DNA of 64,000 nt from contig CAMLLO010000011.1 in the NCBI GenBank assembly GCA_946480915.1, forward strand, positions 83,620-147,619, in the 5' to 3' direction. This document shows positions 26,647 to 34,554 of this stretch, in pieces. The translations under genes were made by a program, and so were the position numbers. The notes below the pieces were generated by a model that was not told the DNA's origin, ran no database searches, and worked only from the letters and a program-made list of their open reading frames with translations. Source of the DNA: an uncultured Sphingobacteriaceae bacterium (lineage in GTDB: Bacteria; Bacteroidota; Bacteroidia; Sphingobacteriales; Sphingobacteriaceae). How positions within the stretch are numbered: the first letter of the stretch is position 1; the number at the start of each line of letters is the position of its first letter.

Positions 26647-28053
26647 CTAAATCGGATCTCCTATAATTATTAGGGATTTACTTTTTTCCTTAGTCGGATC
26701 TCCTATAATTATTACAGATTTACCTTTTTCCTTAGTCGGATCTCCCGTAATTGTTTCGGATTTGGTTTTCTCCTTAACCGGATCACCTCTAAAAGTTTCT
26801 GCTTTGGGTTCAGCCGGTGGAGGTGGCGGAGCCTGCTCATTGCTCTTATTTTTAACAGGTCTTGCCACAGGATGCGTAAACTTGACATTTTCAACTTTTG
26901 GTCTGTTTATTGACTTAACTTGTGAAGGCTCAACTGGGGGCGGTGGTGGTGGAACCTTACTCTTGATATTTATTGTTTTTGATGGCTCAACCGGAGGTGG
27001 AGGTGGCGGAATCTGGCCGTTCTTTTTAACTTTGCTATTCTGAGCTTTTGCCGGTTCAACCGGAGGTGGAGGTGGCGGAACCTGACTATCACGTTTGTTC
27101 TTAACAGGTTTTACCGCTGGAGGTTGAGCCTTCATGTTCTCTATTTTAGGTTGGGACATAGACTTATTGGTTTTAGTTCTGTCCTGATAGTTCGCGGTTA
27201 AATCCATTATCCCGTAGGATTTGCTGAAAGACAATGCCGAAATGCAAAGCATGGAAGGGATTAATAGGGCCAGCAATGCATACTTCAGCATATCGCGGCT
27301 CCGGGATTTTTTTTGACTTAGTTTCATAATTCGTTTTTTTAAAAGTGATTGATTAAACATTTGGTTACTTAAATCTTGCCGAATGTTACCATAGGAGTTT
27401 TGAATTAAGAACATAGCATAATTCTGTGTTCCAAGTTCATCTTCCGAAACGATCTCATCTGCAATAAATTCGTGGAGAGCCTTGATATCAATTTTGATAA
27501 GGGATATTATAGGATTGAACCAGTTTATAATTTGAACCAGTTCAATAAACAAAATATCGAGCGAATGCTTCTGATTGATATGTACCAGCTCATGTTTTCG
27601 AATCGTATTCTGTTCTTGCAACTCGGGATTTATAAACAAGTAGTTGAAGAACGAAAACGAAAGATTTTTAGATCTTATCTGCACTTCTTTGAATCTGCCA
27701 TGGATAATGACTTTTCCCGATTTTACCAGTTTTGAAATCCCATGAAGTTGGATAGCCAGTCGTAAAAGAAGTCCCAATACCACCAGTAGATATAAATTTA
27801 GACCTACCTGCCACCAATCCATGCCGGCATTTTCAGCTGGTATTATCACTCCAGAGGTATATGTCTCCATTGGTGTAGCGTCCCTGACAGCACTTATATC
27901 TATGAGGGGCAATAAAAAAGATAAGGCTGTAATGACAAGCAGATAGAATCTGTTTAGAGAATAAAAAGTCTCTTTTTGAAGTAGAACTTTAAAAAATGTA
28001 TAGAAAACTATCAAATATGCATTTGCCTCTAGCAGGTAATAAAATGTGTTCAT
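26647..28053 (-). CDS. M56-family (BlaR1-like) membrane metallopeptidase with proline-rich and tandem-repeat tail
   Basis: Sensor protease partner of the adjacent BlaI regulator. Residues 1-110 hold three hydrophobic helices, the peptidase M56 zinc motif HELVH is at 154-158 (IRKHELVHINQKHSLDI), and a fourth helix lies at ~257-277. In place of a penicillin-binding sensor domain, the remaining ~190 residues are unusual: four PPPPP(P)-VEP/AEP blocks, then 14-residue repeats starting GDP(V/T)KEK and ending in a bare GDPI at the C-terminus. The prolines resemble TonB-type periplasm-spanning linkers. It overlaps the BlaI gene by 4 nt. In BlaR1 systems the activated protease leads to repressor cleavage; the signal here is unknown. 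Confidence 0.85.
   Translation of the reverse strand: MNTFYYLLEANAYLIVFYTFFKVLLQKETFYSLNRFYLLVITALSFLLPLIDISAVRDATPMETYTSGVIIPAENAGMDWWQVGLNLYLLVVLGLLLRLAIQLHGISKLVKSGKVIIHGRFKEVQIRSKNLSFSFFNYLFINPELQEQNTIRKHELVHINQKHSLDILFIELVQIINWFNPIISLIKIDIKALHEFIADEIVSEDELGTQNYAMFLIQNSYGNIRQDLSNQMFNQSLLKKRIMKLSQKKSRSRDMLKYALLALLIPSMLCISALSFSKSYGIMDLTANYQDRTKTNKSMSQPKIENMKAQPPAVKPVKNKRDSQVPPPPPPVEPAKAQNSKVKKNGQIPPPPPPVEPSKTINIKSKVPPPPPPVEPSQVKSINRPKVENVKFTHPVARPVKNKSNEQAPPPPPAEPKAETFRGDPVKEKTKSETITGDPTKEKGKSVIIIGDPTKEKSKSLIIIGDPI
26654..26821 (-). repeat. 42-bp (14-residue) tandem repeats at the 3' end of the M56 gene
   Basis: Unit starts fall at 26654, 26696, 26738 and 26780, exactly 42 bp apart, each beginning GGATC(T/A)CC on the plus strand. 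Encoded units are GDPVKEKTKSETIT, GDPTKEKGKSVIII, GDPTKEKSKSLIII and a terminal GDPI. The two most C-terminal units are nearly identical in DNA, pointing to recent duplication. Confidence 0.85.
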
Positions 28054-28445
28054 GGCTTCCTGTTTTTTAATTGTTCTACAAGTTTGGTAAGTTCATCAAG
28101 TTCCTGAATGTCAATTTTCTTTTCATTTACCAGGAAGGAAACGAGATGTTCGTAAGAGTTATCAAAGTAATTCGTAAAGATTTTATCGAAAGCAAAACTT
28201 TTGTATTCTTTCTCCTCAATTAAAGGAAAATAAACGTGTGAGCTTCCGTAAGCTTTGTGATCCACAAACCCTTTGGTTTCTAGCACCCTTATAACTGTCG
28301 AAACCGTGTTATATGCAGGTTTTGGATCAGGCATTTCTTCGATGATATCTTTAACTACGCATTCTTTCAGCTTCCATAAAATGCGCATCACCTGTTCTTC
28401 TGCTTTGGTTAATTCTTTAATATGATTTTTACTTTTATCTTTCAT
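28050..28445 (-). CDS. BlaI/MecI/CopY-family repressor
   Basis: A 131-residue winged-helix repressor. The N-terminus KELTKAEEQVMRILWKLKE, the recognition helix region KPAYNTVSTVIRVLETKGFV and wing DHKAYGSSHVYFPL are typical of BlaI, followed by a helical dimerisation domain. ATG at 28445 is chosen; the frame is open 72 nt further, but that would run through the operators. It is the first gene of the two-gene operon with the M56 peptidase (4-nt overlap). Three copies of an 18-bp palindrome upstream strongly suggest autoregulation. Targets beyond its own operon, possibly including divergent dprA, are not established. Confidence 0.93.
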   Translation of the reverse strand: MKDKSKNHIKELTKAEEQVMRILWKLKECVVKDIIEEMPDPKPAYNTVSTVIRVLETKGFVDHKAYGSSHVYFPLIEEKEYKSFAFDKIFTNYFDNSYEHLVSFLVNEKKIDIQELDELTKLVEQLKNRKP

Positions 28446-28461
28446 GCTTGAATTAAGTTTT

Positions 28462-28479
28462 GAACTATTTTTATAGTTT
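28462..28479. promoter_or_regulatory. BlaI-type operator, copy 1
   Basis: GAACTATTTTTATAGTTT, one mismatch from the palindromic unit AAACTAT-n4-ATAGTTT. Lies 16 bp upstream of the repressor ATG, where it would cover the start of the transcript. Confidence 0.65.
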
Positions 28480-28486
28480 GTTAGAA

Positions 28487-28518
28487 TAAAGGTATAAACT
28501 ATAAAAATAGTTTGCAAA
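28487..28518 (-). promoter_or_regulatory. promoter of the BlaI-M56 operon
   Basis: On the minus strand, TTTG at 28518-28515 and TACCTTTA (one mismatch to TAnnTTTG) at 28494-28487, separated by 20 bp. The -33 element lies inside operator copies 2/3 and copy 1 lies just downstream of the predicted start, so bound repressor would block it. Confidence 0.5.
28496..28513. promoter_or_regulatory. BlaI-type operator, copy 2
   Basis: AAACTATAAAAATAGTTT, the reverse complement of copy 3. With copy 3 it forms a perfect 38-bp palindrome (28496-28533) centred on TTTGCAAA. Confidence 0.7.
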
Positions 28519-28533
28519 CTATTTTTATAGTTT
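28516..28533. promoter_or_regulatory. BlaI-type operator, copy 3
   Basis: AAACTATTTTTATAGTTT, a perfect 7-4-7 palindromic unit. Its edge is 37 bp from the dprA ATG, so it could also influence dprA transcription. Confidence 0.7.
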
Positions 28534-28570
28534 ATTGTAAATACTTGAAAATAAGCATCTAAATTTCCCT

Positions 28571-29665
28571 ATGTCTCTCTTACATCAAATTGCCTTAACA
28601 TTTATACCGGGAGTCGGTTCCGTCTATTCCCGCCTGTTATTGAAACATTTTGGCTCGGCGGAGGATGTATTCAAAGCAAAGAAGCCTCAGCTGCTGGCCA
28701 TTCCCGGAATAGGGGAGAAGACTACTCAGAGCATTTTACAACATGATTTCTTTAAACGAGCGGAGAAGGAACTTGATTTTATAGAAAAGTATAAGATCAA
28801 AACTTTCTTCTATAATTCGGATGATTATCCCAAACGACTTAAAAATTGCTACGATGCACCTGTTTTATTGTATTATAAAGGAAACGCAGATTTAAACAAT
28901 AGTCGTGTTATTAGTATTGTAGGCACCAGAAATGCTACACCGTATGGCAAAGAACTAACCGACTCTTTAGTTGAGGAACTTAAAAAGCATAACGTGTTAG
29001 TCGTGAGCGGACTTGCATACGGTATTGATGCGATGGCCCACAAAGCATGTTTGAAACAGGATATTGCAACCGTTGGTGTTGTTGGTCATGGGTTGGATCG
29101 CATTTACCCATCACAGAATCGGTCTTTAGCTGAAAAGATGGTTAGAAATGGTGGCTTGCTTACCGAGTTCCCTTCGGGAACAACCCCCTCAAGGGAAAAT
29201 TTCCCGATGAGAAATCGTATCGTAGCCGGTATGGCCGATGCCACGATAATTGTTGAAGCCAGCCTGACTGGTGGTGCTTTAATTACCGCCGAGCTGGCAA
29301 ATTCCTATAATAGAGACGTGTTTTCTTTCCCTGGAAATATTAAACAGGAGTTTTCCGCAGGCTGTAACTACCTAATTAAAACCAATCGTGCCAGTCTCAT
29401 TACCAGCGCTAAAGATTTGGAATACATTTTAGGCTGGATAACAGAAACCCGACAGGAAGAGAAAAAGCAACTGAGTTTAAGCTTGAATTTATCTGCCGAC
29501 GAGAAGAAAATAGTGAATGTTTTGGTCGAAAAAGGTCAAGCCGGCATAGATGAACTTGCGATTGCAACCCAACTTCCTCAAAGTAAGCTTGCTATCACAA
29601 TACTTGGCTTGGAAATGCAGGGTATACTTATTGCTTTACCCGGAAAGATTTATAAGCTGGCTTAA
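28571..29665 (+). CDS. dprA: DNA-processing protein DprA
   Basis: Loads RecA onto incoming single-stranded DNA during natural transformation. The 364-residue chain has an N-terminal helix-hairpin-helix/SAM-like part (LLAIPGIGEKTTQSIL), the Rossmann-like DNA-binding core with IVGTRNATPYGKEL, VVSGLAYGIDAMAHKACL, the TEFPSGTTPSRENFPMRNRI loop in shortened form FPSGTTPSRENFP, and a C-terminal winged helix (residues ~300-364) often called DprA_WH. The gene diverges from the BlaI repressor across 125 bp that contain three operator copies. No other competence gene is in the window. Confidence 0.96.
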   Translation: MSLLHQIALTFIPGVGSVYSRLLLKHFGSAEDVFKAKKPQLLAIPGIGEKTTQSILQHDFFKRAEKELDFIEKYKIKTFFYNSDDYPKRLKNCYDAPVLLYYKGNADLNNSRVISIVGTRNATPYGKELTDSLVEELKKHNVLVVSGLAYGIDAMAHKACLKQDIATVGVVGHGLDRIYPSQNRSLAEKMVRNGGLLTEFPSGTTPSRENFPMRNRIVAGMADATIIVEASLTGGALITAELANSYNRDVFSFPGNIKQEFSAGCNYLIKTNRASLITSAKDLEYILGWITETRQEEKKQLSLSLNLSADEKKIVNVLVEKGQAGIDELAIATQLPQSKLAITILGLEMQGILIALPGKIYKLA

Positions 29666-30162
29666 TCCTCCTCATTCTTCGGAAAATCATAGAGTTTTTC
29701 TTTTCCTGTGCCTTTACTTATTAGCTTCCAGTCGTCAAAAGGAAACTCAATGAGAATCAATCCACAAGTTGGCATATCATAAACGTTGGTGTCGCACAAA
29801 TCGATTGCGAAATGTGTGATGCCAGGATTATGGCCAAATAAGGCAACAAGATCGTACTTGTTTTTGAATCCATTTACAATGCTCAAAAGGGTATTGGGAG
29901 AGGCTTCATAAATTGCGAGTTCTTCTTGTATTTCTTTTTTGTCAATATTGAGAACCTCAGCAAAATGTTTTGCGGTACTGAAAGCCCGAACGGCGGGACT
30001 GCTAACAAGTAACTGTGGAATAATATGCTTGTCGATTAAGCGTCCGGCCATTTTGGGAGCATCTTTATTGCCTCGTTTATTCAAAGGACGGTCAAAATCT
30101 GATTTAGCATCAGTATCCCAATCTGATTTGGCGTGACGGATAAGTAAAAGTTGTTTAGCCAT
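29662..30162 (-). CDS. SixA-like histidine phosphatase
   Basis: A 166-residue histidine phosphatase superfamily enzyme. The catalytic His is in LLLIRHAKSDW, the supporting Arg in LLVSSPAVRAFSTA, and the second His in ALFGHNPGI. The small size and RHAKSDW signature fit the SixA group, which dephosphorylates phosphohistidine in E. coli phosphotransfer proteins; substrate here is unproven. ATG at 30162 is preferred over an in-frame ATG 39 nt upstream. It overlaps the upstream GT9 gene by 8 nt and the dprA 3' end by 4 nt. Confidence 0.88.
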   Translation of the reverse strand: MAKQLLLIRHAKSDWDTDAKSDFDRPLNKRGNKDAPKMAGRLIDKHIIPQLLVSSPAVRAFSTAKHFAEVLNIDKKEIQEELAIYEASPNTLLSIVNGFKNKYDLVALFGHNPGITHFAIDLCDTNVYDMPTCGLILIEFPFDDWKLISKGTGKEKLYDFPKNEED

Positions 30163-31120
30163 GGCTGGTAAAATTAACAATTGAACTGATATTCTGCTCA
30201 TTCATGCATTTAAAATGACCCAATGGACATTTTTTATATCCGATCTTCGAACAGGGCCTGCACTTTAATCCTTTAACTTCTTCGATTTTGTGATCGGATA
30301 CCATGTAAGGGTACATTCCGAATTCAGGAACAGTGTTCCCCCATACAGATACGATCGGTTTATTAAAAGCTGCAGCTATATGCATTAAGCCTGTATCATG
30401 AGTGATAATTCTTTGAGCCAGCTTAACCAGAAAAGCCGACTCATCAAGCGAATATTTTCCGCAAGCGTTTAGCACATGATTTCCCGCGGCTGAAGAAATT
30501 TCCTCTCCCCGGGGTGTATCCTCTTTTCCGCCCAGAAGCACAATGGGCTGCTGTATCGATTTGCAGATTTCAATCAATTTGCTTGTAGGTAGCCGTTTGG
30601 TTGCATGCTGTGCGCCAATCACCAGCCCAATATAGTTTTGATGAGACGAGGGGAGTAACTTATCTATATCATATTCTTTATTGAAAAAGTAGTCTAAACC
30701 TTTTTCATCATTTTTTACGCTTAAAAAAGATACTGTGTCCAGATATCGATCTACGATATGCTTTGCCGGAAGCGTATTGATCTTAAAATTTACCAGCAAG
30801 AATTTTGAAACATTCAGCTTGTCGAAAGCCCGGGATTTTACCCCTAATTGTGTTTTTATTAAGCGCGTTCTTAAATTGTTATGCAAATCGATAACGTAAT
30901 CGAATTTTTCTGCTTTTAATGCCTGGATAGTAACGCTAAGCTTATCCTCCAGAAGATGAAGTTTATCCACATAAGGGTTACTAATTAAAATCGAGTGGAA
31001 GGATTTTTTTGTAAGATAATGTACTTCAACATTGGTTAACTGTTCTTTTACGCAGCGAATAACAGGCGTTGTAAGCACAATGTCTCCAATAGAACTAAAC
31101 CGGATAATTAAAATCTTCAA
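30155..31120 (-). CDS. family 9 glycosyltransferase (heptosyltransferase-like)
   Basis: A GT-B enzyme of 321 residues in the ADP-heptose:LPS heptosyltransferase family. Seen: ILIIRFSSIGDIVLTTPVIR at the N-terminus (substrate-binding Asp13-type residue), IGLVIGAQHATKRLP, a VLLGGKEDTPRGEEI loop, and the nucleotide-sugar part THDTGLMHIAAAFNKPIVSVWG. A C-terminal CRPCSKIGYKKCPLGHFKCM cluster of four Cys is also common in the family. It works on the cytoplasmic side of the inner membrane to extend lipid A-core or a related glycan. Middle gene of a three-gene operon with overlaps of 4 and 8 nt. Confidence 0.9.
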   Translation of the reverse strand: MKILIIRFSSIGDIVLTTPVIRCVKEQLTNVEVHYLTKKSFHSILISNPYVDKLHLLEDKLSVTIQALKAEKFDYVIDLHNNLRTRLIKTQLGVKSRAFDKLNVSKFLLVNFKINTLPAKHIVDRYLDTVSFLSVKNDEKGLDYFFNKEYDIDKLLPSSHQNYIGLVIGAQHATKRLPTSKLIEICKSIQQPIVLLGGKEDTPRGEEISSAAGNHVLNACGKYSLDESAFLVKLAQRIITHDTGLMHIAAAFNKPIVSVWGNTVPEFGMYPYMVSDHKIEEVKGLKCRPCSKIGYKKCPLGHFKCMNEQNISSIVNFTSHG

Positions 31121-32793
31121 TGTTTTCTTTGTTGAAAGTAGGTGCTTATTTCTTGAAGGTTTAGTGTATTGAGGCAGTTCGCCGCAGATATTCCGCCTTT
31201 TCGGGCAACCAGAAGCCCGAAGTGCATATCGTGGAATCCGTTATTACTATGCGCATCCGGGTTTATCGATAACATAACTCCCTTTTCTAAAGCGTATTGG
31301 TGCCAGCGCCAGTCCATATCTAAACGCAAGGGATTGGCATTAATTTCGATCACAACTCCATTTGCAGCGCAAGCATCTATTACTTTTTTAAAATCAACGG
31401 GATAGCCACTTCTACTTAGCAGTAATCGCCCGCTTGGATGTCCCAGAATAGTGGTATATGGATTTTCTATCGCGGTTATAAGTCGGCTGGTGGCTTTTTC
31501 CTCATTCATTTTAAATACTGAATGAATAGATGCTACCACAAAGTCGAAGGTTGCTAATATTTCCGATGAATAATCTAACGAGCCATCGAAAAGTATGTCA
31601 GATTCGATGCCTTTAAAGATTTTAAAGCCATTCAGTTTTTTGTTTAATGTATCGATCTCTTGATGTTGGGCCAAAACTCTTTCCTCGTATAAGCCTTTTG
31701 CATAAAATGCAGATTTTGAATGGTCACTTATTCCAAGGTATTCCAGTTTTAGCTCATCCCTGCAAAACAATGCCATCTGCTCGAGAGTATTTACCCCATC
31801 GCTCCAAGTGCTGTGGTTGTGTAAAGAACCTTTTAAGTCTTTCCATTCTATCAAAGTGGGTAAAGTTCCCGCATCAGCTAAAGCGAACTCATTTCGACCT
31901 TCGCGAAGCTCAGGTTCTATAAATGGAAGTCCGGCTTTTAGATAAACTTCCTCTTCAGTTTTGAATTTGACAGAAGTTGTTTTTCCCAGCCGGATTTTTA
32001 GCTCTTCAATATGCGTTTCTGTACCAGTTTGCAGAGCCAGGCACAAGGGAAATTCTTCGGGATCGCAAAAGTTAAAATATACTTTTATTCCCTGAATATT
32101 TTCTGATTCTATACTTTGTTCTTTAACATCGGTAACTTCAAGGGTCGAGATCTCTCTGATAGATTTTTCTATTTCTGCGCTTAATAAAGAACCAACTAAT
32201 ATATCGAGTCCATCAATTATTTCACATCTTCTGCGGTAATCTCCTGTAAAGGATATTTGTTCAACCGGAAGATCCTTTTTAAGTTTCTTCATCAGGTATT
32301 CGGCATATTCCTCAACCTGCGCATACAGATAGCGGCCGTTGCTGGCCATTTTAAACTCAATAGCCTTCTTGATTTCTTCCTGAGTTTTTGCACCGAAGCC
32401 TTTGGCTTCCAATAAGCGGTTTTCATTGCAGGCGTATAAAAGCTCACCGATGTCTTCAATTTCCAGATCCTTCCAGATAGTGAGGACTTTTTTCGGCCCT
32501 AAACCTTTGATTCCCATTATTTCAATCACCCCCGGAGGAGTTTTTTGATAAAGATCTTCCAACTCTCTGATTGTTCTCGTTTCAATCAGTTCCCAGATTT
32601 TTGCCGCGGTACTTTTGCCTATTGCAGAAATCTGTTCGAGTTCGCCCAGCGATTTTTTTGCCAGCGAAAAAGGTAGTTTATCTATTGTGTAAGCCGAACT
32701 AGCCAGAGACTTTACTTTGAATGAATTTTCATTGTGCAGCTCCATCAACTGACTCAAAAGCCTTAATGTTCTGGCTATGGTTTTATTTTCCAT
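31117..32793 (-). CDS. polX: PolX-like protein with intact PHP domain and altered polymerase site
   Basis: A 558-residue protein laid out like bacterial PolX: two helix-hairpin-helix segments (around 50-70 and 93-105, with ISAIGKSTAAKI and GIKGLGPKKVL), an X-family nucleotidyltransferase core (~150-310) and a C-terminal PHP phosphoesterase (~320-558). PHP metal motifs all appear present: LHNHSTWSDG, LGISDHSKS, KGIESDI, SIHSVF, LGHPSGR, EINANP and NPDAHSN. The polymerase active site does not: GDLD of the family reads DGLD (194-197), putting Gly where the first catalytic Asp belongs, and the third Asp position (GIxVD) is Tyr239. ATG at 32793. It overlaps the GT9 gene by 4 nt. Confidence 0.85.
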   Translation of the reverse strand: MENKTIARTLRLLSQLMELHNENSFKVKSLASSAYTIDKLPFSLAKKSLGELEQISAIGKSTAAKIWELIETRTIRELEDLYQKTPPGVIEIMGIKGLGPKKVLTIWKDLEIEDIGELLYACNENRLLEAKGFGAKTQEEIKKAIEFKMASNGRYLYAQVEEYAEYLMKKLKKDLPVEQISFTGDYRRRCEIIDGLDILVGSLLSAEIEKSIREISTLEVTDVKEQSIESENIQGIKVYFNFCDPEEFPLCLALQTGTETHIEELKIRLGKTTSVKFKTEEEVYLKAGLPFIEPELREGRNEFALADAGTLPTLIEWKDLKGSLHNHSTWSDGVNTLEQMALFCRDELKLEYLGISDHSKSAFYAKGLYEERVLAQHQEIDTLNKKLNGFKIFKGIESDILFDGSLDYSSEILATFDFVVASIHSVFKMNEEKATSRLITAIENPYTTILGHPSGRLLLSRSGYPVDFKKVIDACAANGVVIEINANPLRLDMDWRWHQYALEKGVMLSINPDAHSNNGFHDMHFGLLVARKGGISAANCLNTLNLQEISTYFQQRKH

Positions 32794-32880
32794 GTTGCCT
32801 TCAAAAATACACATTAAAAATACCGTCCCAAATTCGAATTCCTTATTAACAAACTTTCATTCCCGTCTGATGTTTATTTC

Positions 32881-33987
32881 ATGTTGGGAAATAAATTAAC
32901 TATATCGAAATCGGTACAATTGCTTTTGCTATTGTTCCTTGTTTTTAGCGGCTTATATTATGCGCGCTCATTTTTAATTCCGATTGCCTTTGCAGGGATT
33001 TTGGCCATGCTGCTTTTGCCGCTAAGTGTCAGATTAGAGAAAAGAGGGCTAAACAGGGGACTATCAGCGCTTGCTTGCCTATTGATTTTTTTGCTTTCTG
33101 TGAGTGGAGTTATTGCTTTGCTCGTTTGGCAGATATCAGACCTGGCGAAAGATCTTTCACAGCTGGAACAAAAAATTATTTCTGCGATTGAACAGCTGGA
33201 GGTTTTTATAGACTCTAAATTAGGAATCCCTAAAGCAGAGCAGGAAAAGATCATTACAGAGCAGCAAAAGTCTGGCGAGTCTGCTGCATCTACTGCTATT
33301 TTTGGCTTTATGGGAATGCTGGTCGATATTATCCTGACCTTGGTATACACCTTTTTATTTATCTATTACCGAAGCCATTTAAGATCTTTCGTAATGAAAC
33401 TGACACCTGTTGAAGAACATGATAAAACGGCGAGAATAATAAAGGATTCTTCGGCAGTTGCCCATAAATATTTAACAGGCATATTTATGATGATTGTTTT
33501 GCTTTGGATTTTATACGGAATCGGATTTTCCCTCGCTGGTATTCCAAACGCGTTATTTTTTGCGGTGTTGTGTGGGATTTTGGAGATCGTGCCTTTTGTC
33601 GGAAATCTTACCGGTTCTGGAATTACGTTTTTAATGGCGATTAGCCAAGGTGGTGGAGCAATGGCAATTGGAGTGGTTATTACTTATGCAACCGTGCAAT
33701 TTATTCAAACGTATATTATTGAACCTCTAGTAGTTGGTGGTGAGGTTAATATTAATCCCTTATTTACAATTCTGGTATTAGTACTGGGAGAGACACTGTG
33801 GGGAATTTCAGGAATGGTATTGGCTATTCCCTTATTAGGAATCATTAAAATTATTTTCGATAATATCGAGTCATTAAAGCCTTACGGAATGTTAATAGGA
33901 GGTGAAAACAAGAAAAAGCAACGAAAATATGCAGATAAATTTAAGGGATGGATTAGTAAAGTAGCTAAAAAAGAGGTCCGGTCTTAA
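32881..33987 (+). CDS. AI-2E/PerM-family membrane transporter
   Basis: A 368-residue inner-membrane protein of the AI-2E transporter (TqsA/PerM/YdiK) family: two N-terminal hairpins (residues ~12-75), an extracytoplasmic helical segment (~85-135), then five to six helices with the family segments IPNALFFAVLCGILEIVPFVG and EPLVVGGEVNINPLFTILVLVLG. Members export varied small molecules or act as Na/H antiporters, so the AI-2E name does not prove quorum-signal transport. Single gene, ending near a stem-loop before the convergent HPF-like gene. Confidence 0.9.
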   Translation: MLGNKLTISKSVQLLLLLFLVFSGLYYARSFLIPIAFAGILAMLLLPLSVRLEKRGLNRGLSALACLLIFLLSVSGVIALLVWQISDLAKDLSQLEQKIISAIEQLEVFIDSKLGIPKAEQEKIITEQQKSGESAASTAIFGFMGMLVDIILTLVYTFLFIYYRSHLRSFVMKLTPVEEHDKTARIIKDSSAVAHKYLTGIFMMIVLLWILYGIGFSLAGIPNALFFAVLCGILEIVPFVGNLTGSGITFLMAISQGGGAMAIGVVITYATVQFIQTYIIEPLVVGGEVNINPLFTILVLVLGETLWGISGMVLAIPLLGIIKIIFDNIESLKPYGMLIGGENKKKQRKYADKFKGWISKVAKKEVRS

Positions 33988-34047
33988 ATGCTTTCGGTTT
34001 TAGGCCAATGTATGTGTTCTCAATTCGATAAGTACCTGGCAGAAAAG

Positions 34048-34091
34048 CATATTGCTGAAAAATGCTCCAACAATATGCTGATGTTTTTTAA
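34048..34091 (+). terminator. possible terminator of the AI-2E-family gene
   Basis: AGCATATTG pairs perfectly with CAATATGCT across a 16-nt loop, followed by GATGTTTTTT. The T-run overlaps the last codons of the convergent HPF-like gene. Confidence 0.5.
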
Positions 34092-34402
34092 TGCTCTTTC
34101 AAACGCCCCACAACTGTATCAAGCGCAGCTTTCATTTTGTCAGTAGCCGCTTTTACCGCAAGCTCAATTGTATCTCCGTGTGTGGTTACCGCTATTGGCT
34201 GCAAGCCTTCAAGACGAGCCTCAAGTAGACAGCGCTGATCATTTTTACCTTCTTTATTTCCATTTTCATCCGATAGATGAACTTCTATCCTGGATATGTG
34301 ACTGCTAAACCGGCCTAGGGCCTCGGCTATAGCTGAACTAAAATAAGCGCTCTGACGATCGCTTCCATCAATATTATGATCTGTATTAAATTGAATTATC
34401 AT
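34088..34402 (-). CDS. HPF/RaiA-family ribosome-associated factor
   Basis: A 104-residue basic-acidic protein with the beta-alpha-beta-beta-beta-alpha pattern of short hibernation promoting factors: IIQFNTDHNIDGS at the start, helix SSAIAEALGRFSSHISRIEVHLSDE, then CLLEARLEGLQPIAVTTHGDTIELAVKAATDKMKAALDTVVGRL in shortened form EARLEGLQPIAVT...AATDKMKAAL. HPF/RaiA proteins bind the 30S subunit and help stabilise idle ribosomes. It lacks the long C-terminal domain. Being away from rpoN, it may be a second copy or an HPF-like stress protein. Confidence 0.8.
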   Translation of the reverse strand: MIIQFNTDHNIDGSDRQSAYFSSAIAEALGRFSSHISRIEVHLSDENGNKEGKNDQRCLLEARLEGLQPIAVTTHGDTIELAVKAATDKMKAALDTVVGRLKEH

Positions 34403-34498
34403 GTTTGTTTTTTTTGTAATCTAACGATAATAGAATGAGATTTGATATTAAAATGTTAAATAAAAAGAAATCTGTATTTGCGAATGGTTTGGAAATAA

Positions 34499-34532
34499 AA
34501 TAAGGTGATGGCTATCCGCCAGTCACCTTATT
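34499..34532 (-). terminator. intrinsic terminator of the glycine-zipper lipoprotein gene
   Basis: AATAAGGTGA pairs with TCACCTTATT and the stem continues through TGGC/GCCA with one bulge. It sits 22 bp beyond the lipoprotein stop on the minus strand. Confidence 0.7.
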
Positions 34533-34554
34533 CATTATCTAAAAAAGTTTTTAT

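Noticed and set aside
26762..27043. Gly-rich 93-codon frame opposite the proline blocks
   Set aside because: It is the complement of the oligo-proline codons of the M56 gene, not a real gene.
33988..34146. 52-codon plus-strand frame right after the AI-2E-family gene
   Set aside because: It overlaps the stem-loop and the 3' part of the HPF-like gene on the other strand and has no recognisable composition.
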